A DNA stretch of 64,000 nucleotides from NCBI GenBank assembly GCA_009760855.2, contig WPIO01000003.1:5326501-5390500 (forward strand), written 5' to 3'. This document shows, piece by piece, positions 25,201-33,265 of this stretch. Numbering within the stretch: the stretch's first letter is position 1; every line of letters starts with the position of its first letter. The notes beneath the pieces were generated by a model. It saw only the letters and a list, made by a program, of their open reading frames with translations. It was not told the origin of the DNA and did not search any database. A program made the translations under genes and the position numbers. This stretch comes from Cristatella mucedo. Its lineage: Eukaryota; Bryozoa; Phylactolaemata; Cristatellidae.

Positions 25201-27370
25201 TGGCTATCAAATAAATTCACCTCCACCTTGGTTCAAGGCAAGCTGCTTAACCACTAGTGCAAACAAGTGCAGTGCAAAGGGTCGACTCATGCAATATATT
25301 TTCTCATCTCCACTTTTCCGTTTGCTAAATATAAATAAATAAATATAATTCATTTGTATAGAGCCCCAAGAGAACTAAATCTCTATTCAGGCGCTTCACA
25401 TATGCCTCAGGGCTCGAGCCCACGACCTCAGCCAGACCTTGGTCGGGGCGAGCACCTTAACAGCTGGACCAACCCAGCTCCTCAACGGCTCAGGTACCGC
25501 TGCCACAGCAGCCATTTGATACCATTTCGAAACAGACTGCAATGATCTACAGTGCCTATGAAGACCCTAAACACCGATCGCCCCCTTAGCTGGCTCTGTC
25601 TTAATGCTTCCGGTGCCACCACGGCTTTCTCCAAGCATAGGTGCTGTCGCAAGCTAGTATGAATGCAACTCCATTGATGCGGAGCTACTGAGATGGACTA
25701 GCACTGCTTAGGTAGGCCAAGTCAGATGAAAGTTCCCTGCCATTACAATCTTGCCGTTTCTTATACTATCACTGCTGCCTGTTTGCAAGCTTGCTACCAA
25801 ACTGTTTGCTGTCTGCATCGGTTTGTTCCACCTACTGAATAGCTTTGCAACTTCGGTGAAGGCCGTTACAGCAGCCATCGACCACTCAACAGAACATTTA
25901 AGTCTGTTCACACACTGGGTTGCTGCTGGCACTTCAGCTTTCTAAGCCTGCTGCAGGGTTGCGTGATGCACTAACTGCCCAAAAATAAGCCAAGAAGCCC
26001 GATTGGCTGATGTATGTGATTATCAGCCTCCGCCTATTCATCTATTCCCAGACTAGTCATTACTTGGCAGACAACCAACTGGAGGTTGCTCACTAACTCA
26101 TTTCTTGTTTCTTTGTGTGGACCTCACAGTCGCTCCTTTTTCTCTCCTCACTTGAAGCTAACACGTTGTCAATATTACATGACTACCGTAACCGCAGCAT
26201 CGGCTCATTCATCCAGCTATCATCCCGGATGCTGCAATGGTGCAGCCGGAAGTCATAGATGATCAAGCCTCACCCAACAGCAGCAAATGCTTCAGGCACT
26301 GCAGCCTCCTTCTGCATATGTGAAGCCGCGATCGGTGTACGAGCAGAGAGCTGTCAATCGGTAAAAACATTCACTGTAACCATAACGTAGAGAAGCCGAG
26401 CTGGTTTGGTACAGCAGGTGAAGGTACTCGCAGACAAAGGCCTGGCTGAGGTCGAGGGCTCGAGCCACGAGGCATATGTGAAGCGCCTGAATAGAGATTA
26501 AGTTCTCTTGGGGTGCTATACAAATGAATTGTATTTATTTATATTTTAAGACTGGGAGTAGACATGTGTCAAGGATAATTGCACAGCTAAGAAGGAACAT
26601 CGAACTTCGATTGAGGCAGCGACTCACGAAGCAAGGTTGGGATCTAGAACAAGCATTCAAGCTCTTCTACTCCGGTCCACTGTGCTTCTTGGCCCTCACC
26701 CCAGCCCTACTTTCTACTTCCCACTAAGTGTAGGCCACCACATACTGATTTGCAACAGACTGGAAAGGAAGGCAACATCGGAAAAACATCAGATCAGCAA
26801 GGTTCGCGGCCAGAGTAAAGACATCAGTCGACATAGCTAGCAAATGGCGATATCAATATGACCTCACTAGGACCTCAGGCTCTGCTCGACATGCAAGGTC
26901 AAGCGCAGTCGATTCCTCTGTCCAAGGTTCTTCGCTTCACCCTTCAAGCTAGCTCCTCAAAGGTGCCGCACCTGGCAGGTGTTTGAGGCAGACCGAGAAA
27001 CATTCGCCTTAAACGATTGGCGAAGAACAACTCCAGTGACCAGAAGAGGCACGAAGCTGAAAGATCGACCGAGTCGACAGCTTACGCCCTGCATTTGACG
27101 CCCGTAACGTCTCCGGCAAAATAGAGGTTCGGGAAGGGTAAGGGGAAAGCCGGGTGCCGGAATACCAACAAACAGGCATTAGGTGTCTGTGCCCACAGCT
27201 TACCCACCGGCTGCGTCCGACTTGAGCTGCAAGGCATTGCCGACCAGCAAGTGTCCAGGCGGGCTTGGTATCTTCCGAATCAGATTTTTCTTCTCGTCCA
27301 GATAATACATTCGATAGATAATCGCAACTAAGCATACGGCTGCGGCCACTAAGTAGTAGTGAAACTCCAT
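1126..27370 (-). CDS. CYP4V2: cytochrome P450 family 4, CYP4V2-like (13 exons, complete)
   Basis: Heme-thiolate monooxygenase of the endoplasmic reticulum membrane. CYP4 enzymes typically omega-hydroxylate fatty acids, and vertebrate CYP4V2 does so. Coding exons on the minus strand: 27208-27370, 15771-15806, 15035-15098, 11775-11846, 11082-11275, 9178-9247, 8929-9055, 8547-8726, 7982-8084, 4672-4739, 4506-4572, 3948-4127, 1126-1295. Phases match at every junction, giving 497 residues (human CYP4V2 is about 525). Seen: hydrophobic anchor (residues 5-20), PPG hinge with a VGNAL motif, WKDRR in helix C, GHDTT (303-307), ETLR (360-363), a PERF-like DPDRF, and heme loop [10 protein letters not shown] (433-442, Cys440 as ligand). 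Closeness to CYP4V2 rests on recalled matches such as [31 protein letters not shown] and LILRPSNGI. No frameshift or stop is seen. The region of exons 2-3 is about 9 residues shorter than the family, so a small exon may be missed there. Confidence 0.9.
1343..1885 (-). mobile_element. non-LTR retrotransposon 3' end, family 2 (dead)
   Basis: The minus strand reads the C-terminal end of a CR1/L2-like ORF2, with [13 protein letters not shown] followed by [19 protein letters not shown] in a different frame. It is therefore frameshifted. It ends in the family tail (ending gagttctctgagggc) followed by a TTA-rich repeat. It sits in intron 12 of the P450 gene, in the same orientation. No endonuclease or catalytic RT part is present, so it is 5' truncated. 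The tail carries the palindrome at 1381-1442. Confidence 0.8.
1381..1442. repeat. perfect 62-bp palindrome (31-bp arms, no spacer)
   Basis: Bases 1381-1411 are the exact reverse complement of 1412-1442, centred on cact|agtg. The right half belongs to the minus-strand tail of the retroelement (tail motif ending in gttctctgagg). The left half is an inverted second copy of it. Other family copies have atctgtaaagtgcc at this place instead. Confidence 0.97.
3395..3560 (+). mobile_element. tRNA-derived SINE, family 2
   Basis: A tRNA-like head with an A-box-like segment (agaggtaaggtgcttgctc) and a B box (gagttcgagtattgc). It is followed by a body with aagtggtcgtgacag and an end motif close to atacaaatgaggctgttaaa. 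The same order recurs at 14215-14450 (minus), 45705-45875 and 58872-59035. It lies in intron 12 of the P450 gene. Confidence 0.65.
3948..4127 (-). CDS. CYP4V2: CYP4V2-like exon 12 (heme-binding exon)
   Basis: Residues 382-441. It has GGYEVPSGT, then [20 protein letters not shown] (the PERF-like segment) and [16 protein letters not shown] with the heme-ligand cysteine. Acceptor CTCTGGCAG, donor ATCG|GTAAAT, phase 1 on both sides. Confidence 0.97.
4506..4572 (-). CDS. CYP4V2: CYP4V2-like exon 11 (ExxR exon)
   Basis: Residues 360-381, [20 protein letters not shown] and two more. It carries the K-helix ExxR motif. Acceptor TTTTTTAG, phase 0. Donor ATTG|GTAAGC, phase 1. Confidence 0.95.
4672..4739 (-). 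CDS. CYP4V2: CYP4V2-like exon 10
   Basis: Residues 337-359, ending [15 protein letters not shown] just before the ETLR exon, as expected for CYP4. Acceptor TTTTTGCAG, phase 1. Donor AAG|GTGATC, phase 0. Too short to stand out as an open frame. Found by homology and phase. Confidence 0.93.
4985..7130 (-). mobile_element. CR1/L2-like non-LTR retrotransposon, family 1 (dead, 5' truncated)
   Basis: The minus strand carries broken ORF2 pieces. One RT piece lies at 6301-6762 ([14 protein letters not shown]). The palm lies at 5924-6241, with [13 protein letters not shown] and a YADD catalytic box at about 6011-6022. The C-terminal end lies at 5261-5488 ([16 protein letters not shown] ... PRLWNSLP). 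These are in different frames with stops, so it is inactive. Upstream the frame decays near 7130, with no endonuclease seen. The 3' end at about 4985-5260 is shared with copies at 21139, 24345, 29075, 29828, 33425 and 56990. It lies in intron 9 of the P450 gene. Confidence 0.88.
6776..6833. repeat. 29-bp tandem duplication inside the retroelement
   Basis: Two near-identical units beginning gcgattgctttagtcgg and ending gggcttaat, period 29. They help break the RT frame of the element at 4985-7130. Confidence 0.85.
7982..8084 (-). CDS. CYP4V2: CYP4V2-like exon 9 (I-helix exon)
   Basis: Residues 303-336, beginning [20 protein letters not shown]. It holds the conserved acid/alcohol pair of helix I and ends near LRSIFG. 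Acceptor CCCTACAG, phase 0. Donor TTCG|GTATGC, phase 1. Confidence 0.96.
8205..8310 (-). mobile_element. family 2 retroelement tail fragment
   Basis: An AAT-type repeat followed by a degenerate copy of the family 2 3' tail (cctaagagaaac ... ttacaatatgctacc). Only the last about 90 bases remain. It lies in intron 8 of the P450 gene. Confidence 0.5.
8547..8726 (-). CDS. CYP4V2: CYP4V2-like exon 8
   Basis: Residues 243-302, exactly 60 codons, phase 0 at both ends. It reads VIDERRTEL, a Ser/Gly-rich linker, [10 protein letters not shown], and ends [13 protein letters not shown] just before GHDTT. Acceptor CTCACTCAG, donor GAA|GTGAGC. The antisense strand is also open here. The spliced homology settles the strand. 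Confidence 0.95.
8929..9055 (-). CDS. CYP4V2: CYP4V2-like exon 7
   Basis: Residues 200-242. It starts [15 protein letters not shown] and ends KVLHDFTNS, both typical of CYP4V. Acceptor AAATGCAG, phase 2. Donor TCG|GTGAGC, phase 0. Confidence 0.94.
9178..9247 (-). CDS. CYP4V2: CYP4V2-like exon 6
   Basis: Residues 177-199, [20 protein letters not shown] then AVY. MGKN and AVYR are CYP4V hallmarks. Acceptor TTTTTTCCAG, phase 1. Donor ACAG|GTGTGA, phase 2. Confidence 0.95.
11082..11275 (-). CDS. CYP4V2: CYP4V2-like exon 5 (helix C exon)
   Basis: Residues 112-176. [20 protein letters not shown] includes the WxxxR heme-propionate motif. It ends NTLDIIC. Acceptor TTTATTTCAG, phase 2. Donor TGTG|GTAACG, phase 1. 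Confidence 0.96.
11775..11846 (-). CDS. CYP4V2: CYP4V2-like exon 4
   Basis: Residues 88-111. [20 protein letters not shown] then GLLT, the SSK..KS..Y..L..WLG.GLLTS block of CYP4. Acceptor TTCTCTGCAG, donor ACAAG|GTACAT, phase 2 on both sides. Too short to show as a long open frame. Confidence 0.95.
12150..12660 (-). mobile_element. non-LTR retroelement fragment, family 2
   Basis: Same order of blocks as the better copy at 62275-63195 (gagttccaggct, then a cggtctc-type block, then actgcttgacaggagtcagtg). All frames are broken. It lies in intron 4 of the P450 gene. Confidence 0.6.
12718..12860 (+). mobile_element. tRNA-derived SINE, family 1 (best copy)
   Basis: The head gagctggtttggtccagctg holds an A-box-like segment, and gggctcgagcccc is the B box. 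The body runs gaggcatatgtgaag, then cctgaatagagattaag, ttctcttggggtgctat, and ends aaatgaattatattta. The same order is at 15203, 25331 (minus), 26396, 32466 (minus), 45040 (minus) and 57095 (minus, truncated). It is Pol III-type, non-coding, and depends on an unseen LINE for mobility. Confidence 0.75.
13137..13372 (-). mobile_element. degenerate RT C-terminal fragment
   Basis: The minus-strand frame reads [20 protein letters not shown], which resembles the 'arnLgVifd..l.l..hI' block after the RT palm of CR1-like elements. The homologous block lies at 20367-20603. No catalytic residues remain. Confidence 0.45.
13805..14130 (-). mobile_element. family 2 retroelement 3' end
   Basis: The tail begins cctcagaaaactgaacc, followed by ttctaggcactttacagatg and the block that ends in gccagcacgcataag, shared with 1343-1885 and 62275-63195. 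An AATAAT-type repeat lies at the element's 3' end. Confidence 0.65.
14215..14450 (-). mobile_element. tRNA-derived SINE, family 2
   Basis: On the minus strand: ggtgagccgtgatggcacac, then taaggcggttgc, then a near-perfect B box gggttcgattcctgc, and the family end motif aaaaagaggctgttttatca. It is the best preserved copy of this family in the window. Confidence 0.72.
15035..15098 (-). CDS. CYP4V2: CYP4V2-like exon 3
   Basis: Residues 67-87, [20 protein letters not shown] with split codons at both ends. It leads straight into SSKHIEKS of exon 4. Acceptor TTTCTAG after a pyrimidine run, phase 1. Donor TC|GTGCCT is weak but gives the correct phase 2. It aligns to the W.G..P.V...P..VE.IL block but is several residues short. 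Confidence 0.75.
15203..15345 (+). mobile_element. SINE family 1, 5' damaged
   Basis: Has gactaaggtctggctgagg, a B-box variant (gggctccagcccc), gaggcatatgtgaag and ttctcttgggggtgctat, followed by the end of the element. The head is missing most of the A box. It runs into the AT repeat. Confidence 0.7.
15326..15385. repeat. AT-rich microsatellite
   Basis: Mostly (AT)n with small interruptions. It probably grew from the 3' tail of the SINE just before it. Confidence 0.85.
15520..15650 (+). mobile_element. tRNA-like element (third SINE type or tRNA pseudogene)
   Basis: agctcaatcggtagagcac is a near-canonical tRNA D-arm/A box. About 30 bases later gggatcgttcc resembles a B box. The acceptor stem does not pair, and the sequence continues into ggagaaatagctcttcgtcc, so a functional tRNA is unlikely. 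Confidence 0.45.
15771..15806 (-). CDS. CYP4V2: CYP4V2-like exon 2 (candidate 36-nt microexon)
   Basis: Residues 55-66, [11 protein letters not shown] plus split codons. It fits the '..FFRQLLEL..' block that follows the hinge. Acceptor TATGCAG and a strong donor GAG|GTATGT give phases that fit exons 1 and 3. Reading through the donor also gives an open frame, but it does not join exon 3. The family usually has about 9 more residues here, so the boundary may be wrong or another small exon missed. Confidence 0.55.
19765..21135 (-). mobile_element. family 2 non-LTR retrotransposon with RT remnants (dead)
   Basis: Minus strand, 5' to 3': [15 protein letters not shown] near 21.0 kb (RT palm '[12 protein letters not shown]' block), [17 protein letters not shown] and then FDFYAH at 20646-20843 (the YADD box has decayed), [18 protein letters not shown] at 20367-20603, then the 3' region and an AAT-type tail near 19765. 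Frames are shifted throughout. Confidence 0.82.
20023..20080. repeat. 32-bp tandem duplication
   Basis: gcgaactgaaggcacgatct recurs with a period of 32 bases within the retroelement at 19765-21135. Confidence 0.85.
21139..21450 (+). mobile_element. family 1 (CR1-like) 3' end
   Basis: Starts at the block that encodes ..GPRLWNSLP in better copies (tgtggaattcgcttct). It runs through gccgactatggctcatcc and ttggctaccgaatgcgtacc to acggagaaacatt. It lies back to back with the minus-strand element ending at 21135. Confidence 0.8.
22569..22650. repeat. 41-bp tandem duplication
   Basis: Two units starting ataccccaaacaagctgtat, period 41, differing by one or two bases. Not in a recognised element. 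Confidence 0.9.
22722..22794. repeat. 37-bp tandem duplication
   Basis: Two units starting ctcagccttgtatc, period 37, with few differences. It lies only 70 bases from the 41-bp duplication. Confidence 0.9.
24345..24868 (-). mobile_element. family 1 (CR1-like) 3' end
   Basis: The minus strand reads [20 protein letters not shown], the end of ORF2, and then the family 3' untranslated region. Contains a 30-bp tandem duplication of ggagccaaaccatagcag at 24687-24734. Confidence 0.8.
25150..25255 (-). mobile_element. degraded SINE family 1
   Basis: Has tccccaagag, ctggctcgagtcgacgacc and gcttaaccactag in the order of family 1 on the minus strand. It shares the insertion tcaaataaattcacc with the copy at 32466, so these two form a subfamily. 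Confidence 0.55.
25331..25485 (-). mobile_element. SINE family 1
   Basis: Nearly full length on the minus strand, from the A-box side (gctgggttggtccagctg) through B box gggctcgagccc to the TATTTATTTAT tail. Confidence 0.78.
26396..26550 (+). mobile_element. SINE family 1
   Basis: Full-length plus-strand copy: gccgagctggtttggtacag, gggctcgagccacgagg, ttctcttggggtgctatac and a TTTATTTAT tail. It is in intron 1 of the P450 gene. Confidence 0.78.
27208..27370 (-). CDS. CYP4V2: CYP4V2-like exon 1 (start codon, membrane anchor)
   Basis: Residues 1-54, from ATG at 27368-27370. [20 protein letters not shown] is the membrane anchor, then a basic stretch and the hinge [19 protein letters not shown]. 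An in-frame upstream ATG would add 9 residues. I chose the second because it places the anchor at the terminus. Donor GTGGGT at 27207 gives phase 1. The alternative GTAAGC at 27203 gives phase 2 and does not fit exon 2. Confidence 0.88.
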
Positions 27371-27899
27371 GCTGTGCAATGCAGTGGTTAGGTACAAGTG
27401 CTAGAACTAACACAAATCATTGGGTAGAGATAATTCCGACGTCGACGTGAGAGCTCTGTACCAGTTTTGCTTCGATTGGCCAGGTGCGAATATAGTAGCC
27501 GCATTTAAGCGATGGATCTTAGAGCTATCTAGAATTTATTTTAAAATAAAAACAACTATTTTGTCTATTGGCTATCGAGAAGCTGTATTTGGTTCGTAAC
27601 AAATTGCTCAGGCCATTTCTAATCACTGAATTCCAGAGGGGGCAGGGAGGAAAACCCGAACGTGGGCGTATATGTCGGCGACTCCCCAGCAACCGGATAA
27701 CTCCATTACTCATGGCCGGTAGTTGTTCCGAAATTTGGGCTGGGCGGGAGGTGCAATCAACCGAGATCTGTCGCAATCGACTCTAATTGGGCTAAAATCG
27801 AAATGACATTTTGCATAACAGACCTCAAATATCAAGCTGATATTCTAGTACATCTTCGGTTTGATCTATCCACTAAATGTCATGTCATTGTGCCCACCT

Positions 27900-28575
27900 A
27901 CACTTAGGCAAATGACTTGCAGGAACACAGGCCTGCAACATAATCCACCACCATCCACCGAAATCCACTTGAGTTCGCCTCAAGTCCACCACAAATAAGC
28001 TGCCAGAAGCTTAAAATATTTTGGAGAATAAAACTATGCTGCACCTACAAAAGTTCCCTCCATCGTGCATACGTGTTTTCATGCAATGCACTGCAATAAA
28101 CTGCAACGGCCCGGTCCTGTATAGCAATCCACCACAATTCGCCATAAAGCGGCCGGAGGGCATACACTAGAAGCTCTAATTATGATTGCACATTGCTCTA
28201 CTCATCCGTTATTCTGTACTCGCATAATTTCACTACAATTACATAAACTATTCTGCTGCAATGCACTGCGATCGACTGCAGTGGCTGGGGCCAATATTGC
28301 AATTAGCTATCCACTTCACGTTTCCGGGCCATTGTCGTCGATTGCCAAAATTGTTTTCGATTGTACGTTCTCACGTATGCCAATGCAAGTGAAATTTAAC
28401 TGGTACATTTGTCACAAAATTTACTATCATATACAATAAAAATGGAGCTTTTCGAGCAGGCATTTTTCATTCAGTGGATGAATGCAGTGGATTTCGGACG
28501 ATTGTGGTATTGGCCCGCGCCAATCGGCCACGCCACTGCAATCTATTTCAGTGGACTGAGTGAGAAGCAAGACCT
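27900..28575. repeat. region with recurring CACTGCAAT / CCACC motifs, possible unclassified element
   Basis: Short motifs recur on both strands: atccaccac (several times near 27940 and 28130), gcactgcaataaactgcaac, gcactgcgatcgactgcag, gccactgcaatctatttcag and cagtggac. They are spread over about 650 bases. I could not define ends or target duplications. Confidence 0.35.
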
Positions 28576-29074
28576 GTGGCCGCTAGTTTATATATTTAGA
28601 AGAAAGGTCTCTCGCCTCAGAGGACCAAAAGCCTGTCGGATGAGGCAGGTTGTTATAGGGCGGCCCTTCCACGTCATTAAGTCCCGCCGGTGCAGGTACC
28701 TGTCGGCTTAGTCAGCAGCCTTGCTTGTCTGGTGGCCACGGTGTCTTAGTAGCAACCAGCTCCGTTGGCGTCTGGCAGCAGAGGGCTGCCTGCTGCTGCT
28801 CTTGCTGCAGGACTCTCAACCTCGAGCTGGGTAGCTGCCAATAAAATTCGATGCTTGAAATACGTAAGCGAAATAGGCTGAGACTTCTGGTGGTTTCCCT
28901 GTGCAGCCGAATTCGTCGGCTGCAGGCAGGCTTGCCTGTTAGGTGACAGTCGCACTTAGGGTACATTTGTCTCCGTCTGCGACCTCGAAAAGTCACCCAA
29001 GTTGACTAAGTGGGCTGTAGGCTTACTATTAAGCTTAGAGCTTCGCATACTGAGCTCAGAGCCGACGCCTTTCC

Positions 29075-29400
29075 ATAAGCGTACAGTAACCAAAAGACTT
29101 CATCTCATGCAGCAAAGAGAAAGTGAGAAGCTCAAGTGAGCCGGGCAGAAAGATGAAGAAGAGAGTAGTTGCATGGGAGTTACCGGGCTGGGTGACTGGA
29201 AATGCTTTCCTAGAGCCAGCCGCAGCAGTATCAGCAGATGATGCATGCAGGAGCGAGCTCGGAAGTCTAGGACCTGCAGGTTAAAAGGTTCTGTCACAAA
29301 ATGGTCTTTAGAGAAAACTGTTAATTTATCGTCCTGAGAGATCTTTAGGGTGCTTCAGACTTAAACGAACAAAATAGCTAAGCTGTCTATTAGGTGGCCA
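29075..29400 (-). mobile_element. degraded family 1 (CR1-like) 3' end
   Basis: Contains agacttcatctcatgcagca, aaagagaaagtgagaagc and cctgcaggtt blocks in family order on the minus strand, with many substitutions and small gaps. Confidence 0.6.
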
Positions 29401-29827
29401 AATGGTTGTGGGCCTCGCGGCCGACAGCTCTGCTCTGCTCTGTCTGTCTAGCGTTCTGCACAGTTTCGGTTGAAGAACTCGAGTCCTATCGAAGCTCCTT
29501 TAGCAAAGAAAAAAGGCGACCAACGTTTGGGATCGGAAGACCAACCGAGCGGTCATAATCATCACTAAAGACGCTTATAACTTTTTGTGGTGTCCCTGCT
29601 GCTACAAGTTCAACTGTAAAAGTCGGCATTCCTGGATTGGCAGCCAACCGAGACCCGTATATCTATGCCAGCATCGACTAGCAGCGAAAGCCAGCCTAAG
29701 CTCGATGGGTTTCCGAGACCCGGGGAGAGGGGCGACAGCTCCGTAAGCCCGATGTTCGCTGTACGGCATAGTGAAAGGGCAGCATGCTAGATCGGCCAGA
29801 TAATGACTGCAGAGACCCATACTATGT

Positions 29828-30100
29828 AATGTATCTCCGTCAGTAACTCCACAAAGTCATAAAGACCATGTGGGTGTTACGCAGGAGAGTTTTGTATAGC
29901 GCACTCACAGCCTAAGCGGCTTTCGGTACGCATTCGGTAGCCAACAGACTTCGTCTCACGCAACAAAGAGAAAGTGGGAAGCATAGCAGAGTTAGGAGAG
30001 CAGTTGAGGTAGTGAGTAGCATAGAAGTAGCAGTTCAGGACCGCTGAAAAAGATGTGCCATAGTCGGCAGTTGGAGAGTAGATGTCGTTGCGTATACTAG
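29828..30100 (-). mobile_element. family 1 (CR1-like) 3' end, well preserved
   Basis: About 270 bases nearly the same as the 3' end of the element at 4985-7130, sharing for example gtaactccacaaagtcataa and tgggtgttacgcaggagag. The high similarity suggests recent activity of the family. Confidence 0.85.
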
Positions 30101-32465
30101 CCTTCTTATTCGTATTAGCAGCTATTGGTTGTAATAACCTATGAAATCATTTGTGCTAAGAGCACGACCCGTAGATGTATTCAGTGTAAAATCACAAATA
30201 ATATTCGCCTACCCGAGCGCTTAGATGGCCGAAAGCTCTGCCAAGAACTGGCTAATATCTTCTTGCATTTCATCTAAGCCGGAAGCTACTCACCTCTTTT
30301 TTGAAAGGTTTTCTTATTTCAAAAACGTCACCAGAAAGCGTCGACACTGCATAATTTTTAGCTGCACTCCTTTGCTGCAGTTGATGCCAACATCTACGAA
30401 ATTCTGCCCAATGAAAGAAACTTTGATACTGATACTCAGCTGACGCCGAGTAATCAGGGTAGTGGCGTCTATCGCTAATGAAGGCAAATAGTTCCAGCAC
30501 ACCTTCGTGGACGGCAGCAACGGAAGCTTAGGTTATGGAATCCGCTGAGCACTTGCATTCTGTTTAATTTCGTCTCAGTGCTATCTTCTGCTACAACAAT
30601 TTTGTGTCCAGCTTAGACAGCAAATGTAGAGAAGGTAGTTTGCTGCGATACTTCTGAGTAGAAATATTATCCATTTAGTTGGGTTATTAGGAAACATCAA
30701 AGAATTACAGGCAAAGCAGTGTTCTGCTACTTGTAAGCAATGTGTACGCTACACATATGCTGGTAAAATAATTACTATCGCATTTTTTACTTTAGCCACC
30801 CCTTCCGAGCGTGTTCTTGTATACCTTCAATAGCTACCCTACTCGATGTTTTAATGATGGCTTTTCAAGTGCGGTTTTGTGTTGAAATAATAATCCAGCC
30901 ATAAATGAGATCCATTCTCAACACTTATAATTTGCTAATATAAGCGGTTTTATATCTCAATGCCCTTGATTGGATTAGCGGACGAACTCGAAAATCTGGA
31001 TACATCTTCAGGTTAATAAAATGGACTTCGTATTGGCTCTCAGTTACAGCAAGATTGTTTGCTAGTTTATGTGATCTAGTGTAAGACTTGTAGTACAAGC
31101 AGAGAATGCAGTGCTTTAAAAGTAGGGCAATATTCCAATTTATACAATTATATCAATTTCTAGCCAATTTATCTATTTAAAGCGAGCACAAACCTGGTTT
31201 ATCAACCCGAACCGTTCCACTTATGACCCGAACCTTAGCCTGATAAAGTTGTCATTCCTAACGATGGGATACACATTTTCAGCCACAGCGGACGTTATAT
31301 TAGCAATATTATTCCCTAATATTCATAATGATCCTCATAGATGTAATAATGCATTGCTTAAATCACGACAGCACCGCGAACGAAGCAGCGCCCATGAAGT
31401 AAATAGTGTCTGTTGCAAACGAACAAGCGAGATAATTTATGGGAATTCAAGATAACATTCACTGGATAACCATTTTACTTTAATTCCATTGATCTTCCTC
31501 AGAAGACTTAAATTTACTTGAACAATGAGCGAAACTCTTCGTAGAGCATCTTCACACAGAGAATGGTTTCAGAGCAATACGTGTTTTGACGATGGTTTGC
31601 TAATTTATTTTGGAAAAGTGTTTGGTACAGTAAATTTCCGCTGATTGTCTAAGTTAAAGGTTTTTAAGCTTTAAAAATGCAATAACTCATGGGCCTTAAA
31701 GGGTCACTACCTATAATCGTGATGTTTGAATTTTGGTATGGTGCTGCTGCATGCTTTCTTAGCCTATTCCTTCATCACTTGTGACCTTCGGTTTTTCATT
31801 CCTCTGATAAGCAAAGTGACGTGGAGGATATACAGTTTGCTGCTGAAAAGTCTTCTTTGGGATCTTTTGTACTGCTTACGAGTGGAATTAGACAAATAAC
31901 GTAGAACTGTTATTTTTCTTGATTTTAGTCCAAGGATGGCGTTGTTTGTATTATCTATAGCAAACATTCACCTGAGCACCATTCCGAGGCTAGGGTAATA
32001 CTTGAACAGGACACCAGTCATCAAATTAGCCGTATACTGGCATCAGTAGTGATAATAGCAGCGATATTGCCACGTACCGTGTCGGCATCCACGTACAAGC
32101 ACACCATGCTCAGCACATCCTACAGTAAAAAAAAGGCTATAGTCAGCCAGCCTCTTGTATGTGTGCTTATTTACTAGACGCCAGTAGTAGAAATACCATC
32201 CCTTGGGGTTTCTTGGAGGGCAGAGGTGCGTGCATAATAAGGGTAAAATACAAAAAACATTTGAAAGCTCTTAGCTGTGCTCCCACACTCACGTTTTGAT
32301 CTAGGCCTTATTCAAATTTGCCTTAATTATCATAATAAACAGAGCGGATAAGATATTCGCATTCGCAGCAGGTACGTCCAGAACAGCTGGCTGACGCTGG
32401 CTCACGACAGCGCTTGTCTGACTGTGTCGTACTGCTGTTTTTTGCGGCTATAGAGCATTATGATT

Positions 32466-32620
32466 TTATAGCACCCCAAGATAACATAATATCCATTCAG
32501 GCGCTTCAAGAATACCACGGGGCTCGAGGACGCGACCTCGGTCGTCAAATAAATTCACCATGACCTTGGTCGTTAAAGGCGAGCACCTTAAACACTGAAC
32601 CAAACCAGCGAGGCTCTAAT
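32466..32620 (-). mobile_element. SINE family 1, subfamily with internal insertion
   Basis: Contains agcaccccaagataac, ttcaggcgcttcaag, a damaged B box and the added tcaaataaattcacc segment before gcgagcacctta on the minus strand. Confidence 0.65.
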
Positions 32621-33149
32621 CGTACCTTTCCAAACAACTTTACTGTGCGCTACACTAGGCACAGAGTTAACGTAGTGTGGCTCTTAATTTGGATATATGT
32701 CCCAAGTGTCTAAAGCTAGTTCTTGACCATTGTGCAACCAATTTATAAGTATCTGGAGCTACTAATTCAGGCTGTTGAAATAGAATTTGTTGCCGTCGGC
32801 CATAATTTGAATGCAAGTTTATCCATCTGAATCATTTGTCAAGGTTGGGTGCAGCATTAATTTTGTGTGGCAAGTATTTGATCAAACTAAGAAATGTTGC
32901 AAGCATTATGTGCGGCTTTCGCGTCCTGACAGAACTTGGCCACAAACGCAGCGTTCGTAGAGGTGCAGGTCTCAGCCGACGCTCAAGAATAATGGTGACG
33001 TCTGAACCTTGTAGCAAAGTTATCAACTTTAGGTGCTGCTCAAATGCACGCAGATATAATGAAAGTAGAAGAGCCATTTCGCAGTCAAACAAAGCTCATA
33101 CTTTAGCATAACAAGTCCCGTATTCATAATTTAGACAATGCTATTAGGT

Positions 33150-33265
33150 TTAGCCCATAGTTAAGGTGCTCGCCCAGATCAAATTCAAGCTGATTATGTG
33201 ATGAACGAGTCTGTAGGCTCGAACACGTTGGTATACATGCTATATTAATTATATATTTTACAGAA
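33150..33265 (+). mobile_element. degraded SINE family 1
   Basis: ttaaggtgctcgcccag, then aggctcgaacacg in the B-box place, then an AT-rich end. Weak copy. Confidence 0.45.

Larger units (their letters stand above)
15807..27207 (-). other. intron 1 of the P450 gene (11.4 kb)
   Basis: Besides the repeats listed separately, 15.9-19.7 kb, 22.4-24.3 kb and 25.5-27.2 kb hold no coding block I can recognise. Open frames at 21955-22404 (plus, 149 codons) and 23376-23733 (both strands) have no recognisable domain. Confidence 0.6.
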
